A DNA stretch of 48,870 nt from a virus. Shown piece by piece: positions 29,656 to 37,417 of the stretch (position 1 is its first letter; every line of letters starts with the position of its first letter). The position numbers and the translations under genes were made by a program. Under the pieces are notes generated by a model. That model did no database searches. It had not been told where the DNA came from and saw nothing but the letters and a program-made list of their open reading frames with translations. The DNA is taken from the IMG/VR virus record IMGVR_UViG_3300005529_000051, positions 1 through 48,870 of that record; one strand, given 5' to 3'.

Positions 29656-31319
29656 CAGGTCGCCTCCGGCTTGCGAATGGTGCTCTCGGCCGGCTGGGTG
29701 ACCTGCATATTCGCCCAGGTCGGCGGCTGAAGGCCGCGACGGCGGAAGCCCGCAATTTCGATCGCGCGCTGGTCCAGGATGTCCTCCCAGTCCTCGCCGG
29801 CGTTCTCGCTGGCTTCGCGCTCGAGGGTCCCGAGGCCGGCGTCCATGCCGAGCACAGCGCCCTGCTTTTCAGCGACGGGGTCCACCCAACCCTTGCCCGG
29901 GCCCATCCACTTGCAGCGACTGTAGGCCGCGCGGCATTCGTAGAACTCGGGCGCGTAGCGCGGCAGCGGGAGGTCGTCGACCTCCATGCACTCCTCCAGC
30001 CACGCGGCGCGGATCGGGCTGGCGAAGCCGGCGCCGAAGTTGTGGCGCCGGCGATGGATGGTCTTCCAGACTTCGTTGATCTCGGCGCGCAGGCTCGAGA
30101 AATTCACGTCGGAATAGTCGCCGCTGACCATGCTGGCGCCCGAGCCGATGCCCATGGCCATGTTCCGCAGCACCGCCTTTTCGAAAAATGGAAAGTTGGC
30201 GTTGGGCCGCTCGGACCGCACGGCCTGAAACTTTTCGCCCGGATAGAGCGAGATGACCCGCGAGCCGCCGACGTTGAGCCGGCGCTCATCGTGGAACGCC
30301 GCGCGCTCGTCCTGGTAGGCGGAGAGGCGGCCGGTGTCGCCCTCGCCCAGCGCCTCGCCCAGGAGCTCGTGATCGAACGGGCTTTCCGCGATGGCGGCGA
30401 AGATGGCGTTGAGGATGGCGCCGTCGAGCTCGGCGGTGTCGTACTTGAACAGCATCTTGGCCCGCTGAATCACGGGGGTGAAGATGCCGTCCCCGCCGCG
30501 GTGGCGGCTAGCGCGGTCCGGCTCGCAGTAGTGGGCGACCATCGGCCGGCCCCAATCGGTCTCGCGCGGCACGCGCTCCCAGGTGACGGTGTCGGCGCCC
30601 ATGAACCAGTCGGTCATGTGGGCGCGGCGAATGTGGTAGGCGACCGGCGCGCCGTCCTGGTCGATCTCGACGCCGCCGCGCAGGTTGCGGAGATCCATGC
30701 GCATCTGCGGGTTGGACAGGCGGTCCGGATCGATCAGGCGCACGCACGTTGCGTAACGCGCCCGCCCCGGCGTCACCCGCTCGGGCTTCCATTCGATGAT
30801 GGCCAGGGCGTCGTTGTCGATCAGCATGTGGCGGAAAGCCACGCCGAACAGCAGGCCCATCCACTTCATGCGCTCGGCGTCGCAGTAACGGCCGGTCTCG
30901 TCATTGGCCCAATCGCGCCAGGCGGCGTCGACCGCGCGGCCGTACTCCTCGGCCCACACCGCATCAAAAGCGCGGTTGCCGGTGTATTGCGCCAGGGCAC
31001 GATGGTCGGGCTTTGAGATCGGCCGGAAGCTGGAGCCGATGGTGCTGTCCAGGAGCCGGGTGACGGCTCCGGCCGCCCAGCCATCGTTGCGCGCCAGGTC
31101 GCGGGCTCGCGCGACCAGCAGATCGCGGTTGGTGTTGAGCTCGGTGTCGGCGCTCAGCAGCCAGGGGTTCCAGGCCTCGGTGTGCTCGTTGAACCGGCTG
31201 GCGGCGTCATAGGGGATGTTGTCGGGCGAGCCGCCGAGCATGCGAGCACGCACCCGACCTGGCGCAATTTGGCGCCGCATCGGTTGGCCATCGGGCCCCA
31301 GGAAGGCTGGCGCGGTCAT
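29655..31319 (-). CDS. Portal protein (lambda gpB family)
   Basis: The ATG at 31319 overlaps the gpW-like stop (TGATG). The open frame upstream (to 31796) is antisense-like and ignored. The 554-residue portal has the gpB-type markers: RDLARNDGWAAGAVTRLLDSTIGSSFRP, the DALAIIEWKPERVTPGRARYATCVRLIDPDRLSNP region, RASRHRGGDGIFTPVIQRAKML and a C-terminal WLEECMEVDDLPLP section. The dodecameric portal is the DNA entry channel and the head-tail vertex. Order after terminase and W is that of lambda. Confidence 0.95.
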   Translation of the reverse strand: MTAPAFLGPDGQPMRRQIAPGRVRARMLGGSPDNIPYDAASRFNEHTEAWNPWLLSADTELNTNRDLLVARARDLARNDGWAAGAVTRLLDSTIGSSFRPISKPDHRALAQYTGNRAFDAVWAEEYGRAVDAAWRDWANDETGRYCDAERMKWMGLLFGVAFRHMLIDNDALAIIEWKPERVTPGRARYATCVRLIDPDRLSNPQMRMDLRNLRGGVEIDQDGAPVAYHIRRAHMTDWFMGADTVTWERVPRETDWGRPMVAHYCEPDRASRHRGGDGIFTPVIQRAKMLFKYDTAELDGAILNAIFAAIAESPFDHELLGEALGEGDTGRLSAYQDERAAFHDERRLNVGGSRVISLYPGEKFQAVRSERPNANFPFFEKAVLRNMAMGIGSGASMVSGDYSDVNFSSLRAEINEVWKTIHRRRHNFGAGFASPIRAAWLEECMEVDDLPLPRYAPEFYECRAAYSRCKWMGPGKGWVDPVAEKQGAVLGMDAGLGTLEREASENAGEDWEDILDQRAIEIAGFRRRGLQPPTWANMQVTQPAESTIRKPEAT

Positions 31320-31597
31320 CAGCGGTACAGCGGCCGAGCCGGACGGCGGCGGCCGTAGCCTTGGCCGGGGTAAACCAGGTTGGCCAGCATCTGGACGCGC
31401 TGCTGCAGGGCGGCGAGGTCCGCGCGGGTGTAGGTGACGCTCTTGGAGCCGTCGGCCTGGGTATAGGCGGCGGTCTCCACCTTGCCGCCGGTCGTGAGGT
31501 CCGCGAGCGCCTGCTGGGTTTGCGCCAGCATGGTTTGCAGCTGGGTCGAGTTCAGCCCGACGAACTCGGCGGGCACCCGCGGGGAAAAGCAGACCAT
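31319..31597 (-). CDS. gpW-family head-tail joining protein
   Basis: The 92-residue protein matches gpW in its middle (TQLQTMLAQTQQALADLTTGGKVETAAY, then SKSVTYTRADLAALQQRVQMLANL). In lambda, gpW closes the portal channel and provides the platform for tail attachment. An AAGGGAG ribosome site precedes the ATG at 31597. It sits between terminase and portal as in lambda. Here it is a little longer than lambda gpW because of a basic end (GYGRRRPARPLYR). Confidence 0.85.
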   Translation of the reverse strand: MVCFSPRVPAEFVGLNSTQLQTMLAQTQQALADLTTGGKVETAAYTQADGSKSVTYTRADLAALQQRVQMLANLVYPGQGYGRRRPARPLYR

Positions 31598-31612
31598 GTC
31601 GGGCTCCCTTGC

Positions 31613-33586
31613 CTACGCCAGACGGCGGGCGCGCGCTCGCGCAGGGTCTTTCGCGGGTGCGACCGTGGCCACGGCCGCCGGTTTCAGATCGGGCGAGGCG
31701 AACGGCGTGCGCATCGCCGGGAGGTCCTCGAGATCCAGCTGGCCTTGGGTGGCGGTCGCCGGCGGGGTGTAGCGTTCGGCCTCGAGACGGTCCCATTGGC
31801 CGTCGAGCATGCCGCGAACGCCCAGTTTGATCGCGGCGGCCTCGGCCTGCAGGTGGGTGTCAAGGCCCTCGTTGGCCTGGTTGGGGTCTTTAACCCACTG
31901 GTAAACGGCGAAACCGCGCTGCAGCTTGCCGCGCTGCTCCTTGGCGACCCGCCGCTCGGCGGTCAGCTGACGGAAAAATTCGTCGTCGAGGCCGCTGGGC
32001 AGACCGACGAAGCCGCGCTCGAGCGGGTCCAGTTTCGCCAGATTGCGGTAGAGCGCCATCTTCAGGACCGAAGTGGCGAAATTGAAGAAACGGCGGCTGT
32101 ATTTCAGCAGCTTGCCGCCACGGCCGCGCTCTTTTTTGACCCGGGCCAGCAGCGGCGCGGTGTCCGCCCCCACGCCCCGCACCATCATCACCTGATTGGC
32201 CGAGTGACGGCGTGCGAAGCCCCACACTTCCTCGGTCCAGGCGTTCCCGTCGATGGCCAGCATGTCCGAGGCGAAGCGATTGCCGACGGCGTTCGGCCAG
32301 GTCTGTTTCAGGAGCGCGTCCAGGCCGTCTTGGCACTTTGGCTCGGAGATGTGGCCGGGGATCACGCCGCTGTCGACGATCCAGCGTTGACCTTCGCGTC
32401 CCCAGGCGACGGCCTGCCATTGCACGTAGTCGATCTGGCAGTCGACGCCGATGGTCAGCAGCAAGCCGCCAGCGGGGATCTCGCCGCGGCGGTAGTGCGA
32501 CTCCGCCGCCCGGTCGCGCAGCTTTTCCCAATCCGGCGCCTCGCCGAGCGCCTCGTAAGCCAGGCCGACAGTGTCGTTGTAGAACACCCGCTCCTTGGCC
32601 GGGTCGCCCTTGGCGTCGAGCCATTCGCGGGCGATCCGCGCCCAGCTTTGCAGCACCGAGTAGGCGCTCCAGATCCAAAACGAGCGATGGTAGGGCTGGG
32701 CCTTGGGGTTGTCCGCGCGCCACTCGATCCGGCGCTTCATCTCGCGCAGCTGGTGCTCGCGGATCTCGCAGCCGCAGTGGATGCAAGTGAAGTGCGGATC
32801 CTCGGCGTCCTGTTCGATGGTGGCCAGCATATTGGCCCACTCGAGCACCTGATGTTCGCCGCACTCCAGGCAGGGCAGATAGGGCCGCTCCTGGCTCCCC
32901 TCGCGAAAGCTGCGGGTGATCCGGCATCCGGGCCACAGCAGCGGGGTGGAGATCTTGAGCAGCTTGGCGAACTCGGAGGCGCGCGAGCGGCTGTCGGCCT
33001 GTTTTTCCGGGTCGCCGGCCGGGTTCATCTCCCACTTGGACAGGTCGTCCTGCACCTGGCGCGCGACGGACACCTGCGAGAGGCTGGCCGGCGAATTGGC
33101 GCCGGAGATCAGGATGGCCCCGCGGCCGTCGACGCGCTCCTTGAACAGAATGGAGTCCGAACCGTCGCGCGCCTTTTGCGGAAAGATTTTCGTCATCGCC
33201 GTGGTGTTTTTCAACATCGGCGCAAGCTTCATCTTCGACCAGCGCACGGCGTTGTCGGTCGTCGGATGGACCACCATGAAGTCGCCGGCGGCGAGGTCCA
33301 TGGTGCCGAGGACGAAGATGTTGGCCACGACGGTTCCGCCCATCTGGGCGGATTTGGCGAGGGTGACAGTGCGGCAGGGATCGTCGGGCCCCAGCGCGGC
33401 GAGGATCTCGTTAAACTCGCAAAAAAGAACGTCGTTGTAGGGCCCCGGGTGGGCCGGGCTTTCCCGCTCGCTAAACGCGATGTTGTTCTTGGCCCACGCC
33501 CGATAATCGACCGGAGGCGGCGGCTCCAGTGCGCGGGCCATCGCCTGCATGGCCAGGCGCTCGGCGTTCGCCAGGTGAATGGTCAT
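31613..33586 (-). CDS. Terminase large subunit (lambda gpA family)
   Basis: This 657-residue packaging motor and nuclease has the gpA-type start (DYRAWAKNNIAFSERESPAHPGPY), an adenine/ATP-binding region (VTLAKSAQMGGTVVANI as a deviant Walker A, QVQDDLSKW as Walker B) and a zinc-ribbon-like pair (CLECGEH and CIHCGCEI). The nuclease part includes TIGVDCQIDYVQWQAVAWGREGQ with the first catalytic Asp and GNAWTEEVWGF later. gpA terminases cut at cos sites, which suggests cohesive ends. It adjoins the Nu1-like gene. Confidence 0.95.
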   Translation of the reverse strand: MTIHLANAERLAMQAMARALEPPPPVDYRAWAKNNIAFSERESPAHPGPYNDVLFCEFNEILAALGPDDPCRTVTLAKSAQMGGTVVANIFVLGTMDLAAGDFMVVHPTTDNAVRWSKMKLAPMLKNTTAMTKIFPQKARDGSDSILFKERVDGRGAILISGANSPASLSQVSVARQVQDDLSKWEMNPAGDPEKQADSRSRASEFAKLLKISTPLLWPGCRITRSFREGSQERPYLPCLECGEHQVLEWANMLATIEQDAEDPHFTCIHCGCEIREHQLREMKRRIEWRADNPKAQPYHRSFWIWSAYSVLQSWARIAREWLDAKGDPAKERVFYNDTVGLAYEALGEAPDWEKLRDRAAESHYRRGEIPAGGLLLTIGVDCQIDYVQWQAVAWGREGQRWIVDSGVIPGHISEPKCQDGLDALLKQTWPNAVGNRFASDMLAIDGNAWTEEVWGFARRHSANQVMMVRGVGADTAPLLARVKKERGRGGKLLKYSRRFFNFATSVLKMALYRNLAKLDPLERGFVGLPSGLDDEFFRQLTAERRVAKEQRGKLQRGFAVYQWVKDPNQANEGLDTHLQAEAAAIKLGVRGMLDGQWDRLEAERYTPPATATQGQLDLEDLPAMRTPFASPDLKPAAVATVAPAKDPARARARRLA

Positions 33587-33599
33587 CTGCGCTCAGAGC

Positions 33600-34277
33600 T
33601 CAGTCGGCCTCGGGCTCGGGCCGCTTGGGCGCGCCCTCCACCCCGTGTTCGAATTCGACCAGGCTGGGCAGGCGCGCCTGGCCAGCGCGCAGGGCGTTGG
33701 CCGCCGAGCTCCGGACGGTGCGGAATTCCGTGCGCAACAGGTGCAGAACGTCGCGCGCGGGGATCTGGAACTTGCTGCTGACCGCCGCGGCGAAGTCCGA
33801 CAGCGCGCCCTCGAAAATCGAGACCATGTCGGCCGAGACTTTGGACAGGGCGGCCTGCACGTCGGCGGTGGCGGTGAATTCGCCCCGGCGCTCAAGTTCC
33901 TCCTCGGTGGCCCGGCGGTTGGCCAGGCGCAGACCCTTCAGGCGTTCGGCGCGGATCGCGTCTTCGAACAGATCGGAGCGTTCGCTGCGCGCGCTCGGCG
34001 GCGCGAAGCTGGAAAACTCCGAGGCGGGCCCGGGCGGGGCGTCGGGCGTCAGCCGGGTGGTGAGGCCGTTTCCCATCCGCTGGCCGATGTCGAGGCGGCG
34101 GCGCAGCTGCGCCTTGGCGGTCTCGACCCGGATCTTGGCGCGCTGGCCTGTCCCCTCGAGCGCCTCCGGGCCGATCTGGCCGGCGGCGATCATTTGCGAG
34201 ATCCGGCCATTGGTCACGCCGATCATTTGGGCGAACTCGCCCTTGCTGACGATTGGCTCGGCCGACACCGACGTCAC
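33600..34277 (-). CDS. Terminase small subunit (Nu1-like)
   Basis: This 225-residue protein has an N-terminal winged helix (IVSKGEFAQMIGVTNGRISQMIAAGQIGP), as in the Nu1 family, that would recognise the packaging site. A helical region (ETAKAQLRRRLDIGQRMG) and a C-terminal part that should contact gpA follow. The gene stands directly upstream of the large subunit. Starts at ATG 34277. The assignment is supported by both HTH pattern and location. Confidence 0.85.
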   Translation of the reverse strand: MTSVSAEPIVSKGEFAQMIGVTNGRISQMIAAGQIGPEALEGTGQRAKIRVETAKAQLRRRLDIGQRMGNGLTTRLTPDAPPGPASEFSSFAPPSARSERSDLFEDAIRAERLKGLRLANRRATEEELERRGEFTATADVQAALSKVSADMVSIFEGALSDFAAAVSSKFQIPARDVLHLLRTEFRTVRSSAANALRAGQARLPSLVEFEHGVEGAPKRPEPEAD

Positions 34278-34285
34278 CTCTCAAG

Positions 34286-35612
34286 CTAGGCCGCTTCGCG
34301 CTCGCCCAGCCGATCGGCGGCGACCTCCCGGAAGCTCTGGCCGGTGGCCTCCAGCTTGGCGTCGCGGCCGGTGAAGTCCTGCCAGCGGCGCACGGCGACG
34401 TCGATATAGGCCGGATTGAGCTCCAGGGCGTGACAGCAGCGGCCGGTCATTTCGGCGGCGATGAGGGTGGTGCCGGAGCCGCTGAAGGGCTCATAGACGG
34501 CCTGCCATGGATCGGAGTTGTTCTCGATCGGCCGCTTCATGCAGTCGACCGGCTTTTGGGTCGAATGGCCGGTCTCGGAGCGGACGTGGTCGATGAACCA
34601 CACCGTCGACTGCTTGCGGCCGCCATGCCAGGAGGCCGGTTTGCCCTCCTTGACGGCGTAGACGGCGACCTCGTGCTCGGGGACGAAGCGCCAGTGATCG
34701 TCGGTCTCGTCCTCGCGCACCGCGTAGTAGGCGGTCTCGTGCTGGTAGTGGTAGTGCGCCCGCGACAGGACGTGACGGCTCTTCACCCACACGATCTGGG
34801 ACCGAGCCCCAAATTTGACCGCCTTGAGGCTGGCCAGCACCGCGTCGGCGTGCAGCGAGGCATGCCAGATGTAGGCGACGGTCCCGGGGAATAGAGCCCA
34901 GGCCTCGCGCCAGTCGGCGCGATCGTCGTTCAGCACCTTGCCGACCGCGGCGTTCTCGCTGCCGAATCCGGCCTTGCCGCGCCAGCTGGCGTCGTACTCC
35001 ACGCCATAGGGCGGATCGGTGACCATCAGGTGCGGCTTGACGCCATCGAGCGCCTTGGCGACGGCCTCGGCGTCGGTGCAGTCGCCGCAGACGAGGCGGT
35101 GGCGGCCGAGCACCCAAACGTCGCCCAGCCGGGCGGTCGGATTTTCGGGCGCTGGCGGCGCATCGTCGGGATCGGTCAGGCCAGCGGTGCGCTCGGCCAG
35201 GAGGGAGTCGATCTGGCTATCGCTGAGCGCGACCAGGCCAAGGTCGAAGTCCTCGGCGGACAGGGCGGCGATCTCCGCGCGCAGTAGCTCCTCATCCCAC
35301 TCGCTGAGCAGCCCCACGGCGTTGTCGCTCACGCGCAGCGCGCGGATCTGGGCGGCGGAGAGGCCGGCGACGCGCACACACGGGACATGGGTCATGCCCA
35401 GCCGCGTGGCGGCTAGGCGGCGCCCATGGCCGGCGATGATCTGATTTTTCTCGTCGATCACCAGCGGATTGGTGAAGCCGCTATCGCGGATGATCTTCAC
35501 CAGGGTTTCGATTTGGCTTTCCGGATGGGTCCGTGGGTTGCCACGCGTAGGCCGTCAGATCGTCGATCGCCACCATCTCGATTTTGGAGGCGTGGACGAT
35601 CGGCTCAGACAT
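34286..35612 (-). CDS. ParB-like/DNA methyltransferase fusion, broken by a frameshift
   Basis: From 35500 down to 34286 an intact frame encodes the end of a ParB-like nuclease fold (NPLVIDEKNQIIAGHGRRLAATRLG) fused to an N4/N6-type DNA methyltransferase with catalytic DPPY (Asp162-Tyr165 of that frame) and the SAM site FSGSGTT. The proper start seems to be ATG 35612 (MSEPIVHASKIEMVAIDDLTAYAW). About 35540-35542 the frame must change by one base to continue NPRTHPESQIETLV into the rest. The plus-strand spelling there is GGGTTGCCACGCG. Either a base has been gained or there is a sequencing error. If real, an internal GTG at 35500 could still yield the methyltransferase part. It may protect phage DNA from restriction. 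Confidence 0.8.
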
Positions 35613-35751
35613 CAGGACCCCCAGTTTTCGTTCGGGTTTTAGTTTGAGTTTGAAGTTTTAGGCTTCGAAAAACCCGTCAGACTGGCGAAGGACAGCGGCG
35701 CGAAATGCCCGCTGCGATCGGAGGGCCCGGAAGGACCCTACGGAGGGGGGA
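35613..35751. other. Non-coding gap with a CGGGTTTT/AAAACCCG inverted repeat (possible cos region)
   Basis: No credible gene lies in this 139-bp stretch. On the minus strand CGGGTTTT and AAAACCCG are separated by about 27 bases containing short AAACT-type repeats, an AT-rich island in a GC-rich genome. The gap is near the terminase genes, so it is one candidate for the packaging site, but I cannot identify a nick site. Confidence 0.4.
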
Positions 35752-36420
35752 TCACCTGGCCGAGGCGAGGGCAGCGGCGAGGGCCCGATCCCAGTTGGGT
35801 CGCAGGCTCCGGTCGACCACGGCTGCCGCGCGCGACTGATAGCCGAGCTCATGAGTGACCTGGGCCGGCTTGGTGAACTGCACTAGCAGCTTCAATCGAC
35901 CAGCGACTGGATGGTACGCGCGGCCCTGATGCTTGCCGCGCTTCACGCCGCCGGTACGGGTGACATTCACCCGCTGCCACACCCCGCCGACTATGCCGGC
36001 CTTGGTCTTGACCTCGCCAATGAAGATATCGGGCCGACCCTTGAGCGACTGCAGCTTGCCGCGTGGAATGTTCCCGTACTGGTTGGTCGCCAGGTCGCGC
36101 GGGGTGAGGATGGCGCGCTTGCCGTTCAGCACCTGCAGGCCGCCGCCCTCGTACGGGTCGAGGTAGGCGGCCTGGATATCCTTGGCGAACACTCGCGCGG
36201 TCAGGTTGGACTTGCGCGCACCCACGACGCCGAAGGCGCGCAGGGTGAAGGGGGTTGGATTTTTGAAGGTGGTCGAAAGGGCCTTGGTCTCGGCCGCGGC
36301 GACGTCGCGAGCCGTCGCCGTGAGCATCTGCGCAGCGGCGAACGGGATCTGGCTGCGTTCGAACGCGGCGAGGTCACGGGTCAGGCCGCCCATCGCCTTG
36401 CGAACGTCCAGCGTGAACAT
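35752..36420 (-). CDS. Phage structural-type protein, 222 aa (GPZ/minor tail-like)
   Basis: ATG 36420 is used since GGAGGGGG lies nine bases upstream. A longer frame to 36723 is not supported. The 222-residue protein begins FTLDVRKAMGGLTRDLAAFERSQIPFAAAQMLTATARDVAA and contains LRAFGVVGARKSNLTARVFAK and HPVAGRLKLLVQFTKPAQVTHELG (markers only). Basic, with a helical start and beta-rich remainder, this is the general pattern of minor tail protein Z and of related unnamed prophage proteins. Oddly it lies upstream of the terminase and far from the tail genes. Confidence 0.6.
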   Translation of the reverse strand: MFTLDVRKAMGGLTRDLAAFERSQIPFAAAQMLTATARDVAAAETKALSTTFKNPTPFTLRAFGVVGARKSNLTARVFAKDIQAAYLDPYEGGGLQVLNGKRAILTPRDLATNQYGNIPRGKLQSLKGRPDIFIGEVKTKAGIVGGVWQRVNVTRTGGVKRGKHQGRAYHPVAGRLKLLVQFTKPAQVTHELGYQSRAAAVVDRSLRPNWDRALAAALASAR

Positions 36421-36564
36421 CGCTGCATCGCCCCCTCCAGCGGTCCGATATCCGTCTGACGAGTTGACCACGCATCCGCACTTGAACTCGAAGCGGTCGC
36501 TATCGCGGAGGCTTCGGTTCCCGGTTGACCCGCGCTCAGCACCGACGGTCAGTGGCGAAGCTTC

Positions 36565-36594
36565 GGGATAGGCCGCATCGCTGATTCGCGTCAA
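36565..36594 (-). promoter_or_regulatory. Candidate leftward promoter after the NusG-like gene
   Basis: On the minus strand TTGACG (36594-36589) is followed after 18 bases by TATCCC (36570-36565), within the 170-bp gap before the gene at 36420. The first hexamer agrees with alphaproteobacterial housekeeping promoters; the second is weak. A GATTC sequence (36583-36587) lies in the spacer. Confidence 0.3.
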
Positions 36595-37145
36595 GCCCCC
36601 GCTCCCGCTTCGATGTGGGCGAGCTCGGCCTCGGCGACGCGCTGGCCGCCCAGGAGACTGAGCAGCACCAGACCGCGACGAGAGTCGACCAGGTCGACAA
36701 ACACCGCCTCGAGCTCGGCCCAAGGGCCTTTCTTGAACCGGACGGTCTGGCCCGGCGTCAGCCCGCGACAGGCTGGGGCGGACATCTCCATGCGCCGAAA
36801 GGCCTCGAGCTCACGCCGGCGGATCTCCTCCAGGCCGGGCGTGAAGATCGCCTGCGGGCGGCCGCCGGTGCCGAGCACGGTCGACACACCGCGGGCGCAA
36901 AACACCTTGTGCCAATCCTGCCGCTCGCCGCCGATCTGGACGAACAGGAAGCTAGGAAACAGCGGCGTGGCGAACAGCTCGCCCTTGCGGTTGGTCTTGG
37001 GCAGCATCGGCAGATAGGCGACGATGCCCTCCGCCGAGAGCGATGACCGCGCCAGCCGCTCCTGTTTGAAATTCGACCGCACCACATACCAGCGCGGCCC
37101 ATCGGGCTCGCTTTGCTCTGACTTGGAAACAACCCCGTTTTTCAT
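36591..37145 (-). CDS. NusG-family transcription elongation factor (candidate late antiterminator)
   Basis: The ATG at 37145 follows AGGGAGAAGG; an upstream extension to 37235 is basic low-complexity sequence. The 184-residue protein has the NGN domain (RWYVVRSNFKQERLARSSL, then GIVAYLPMLPKTNRKG and PLFPSFLFVQIG) and a KOW-type end (LTPGQTVRFKKGPWAELEAVFVD, then RRGLVLLSLLGGQRV). NusG paralogues such as RfaH and LoaP bind RNA polymerase and suppress pausing and termination in selected operons. It opens the long late block, so it may help polymerase cross ~34 kb. This role is inferred; it is the only NusG-like gene here. Confidence 0.85.
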   Translation of the reverse strand: MKNGVVSKSEQSEPDGPRWYVVRSNFKQERLARSSLSAEGIVAYLPMLPKTNRKGELFATPLFPSFLFVQIGGERQDWHKVFCARGVSTVLGTGGRPQAIFTPGLEEIRRRELEAFRRMEMSAPACRGLTPGQTVRFKKGPWAELEAVFVDLVDSRRGLVLLSLLGGQRVAEAELAHIEAGAGA

Positions 37146-37417
37146 CCTTCTCCCTTTCCGATCCTGAACCCATCCACACCGACCACCCCACATCGGACGG
37201 ACACACACGCCCACGCATCGACGCCCCGCGCGCACCCGTGTTCAATCCGAACCAGGATAACCGTCCGCACCCTCCGGACTGTCTGTTTCATCAAACCATT
37301 CAGATGGTTGAGAACGGACAGTGGCCGCCAGCACGGACAGTTGAGCGCTCGGATTCGGCCGCGGCGGTATGGACCACGCCGGCAACTGTCCGGACTGTCC
37401 GTAACTGTCTGTTCTCA
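37146..37417. promoter_or_regulatory. Non-coding region with six ACTGTCYG repeats and an inverted repeat
   Basis: This 272-bp gap between the helicase stop and the NusG-like gene has no credible gene. ACTGTCCG/ACTGTCTG occurs at 37278, 37385, 37394 and 37404 on the plus strand and as CGGACAGT at 37315 and 37334. AACCAT/ATGGTT (37294-37299 and 37304-37309) forms a short stem among them. The cluster may be iterons of a replication origin, given the adjoining primase-helicase genes, or activator/repressor sites of a late promoter. Confidence 0.75.

Noticed and set aside
31320-31796. Upstream extension of the portal frame
   Set aside because: The portal has a coupled ATG at 31319, and the extension overlaps gpW and the terminase in the wrong phase.
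31361-33781. 806-residue open frame on the plus strand opposite the terminase
   Set aside because: It is antisense to gpA, whose family motifs are certain. Long antisense frames are common at this GC content, and it has no recognisable domain.
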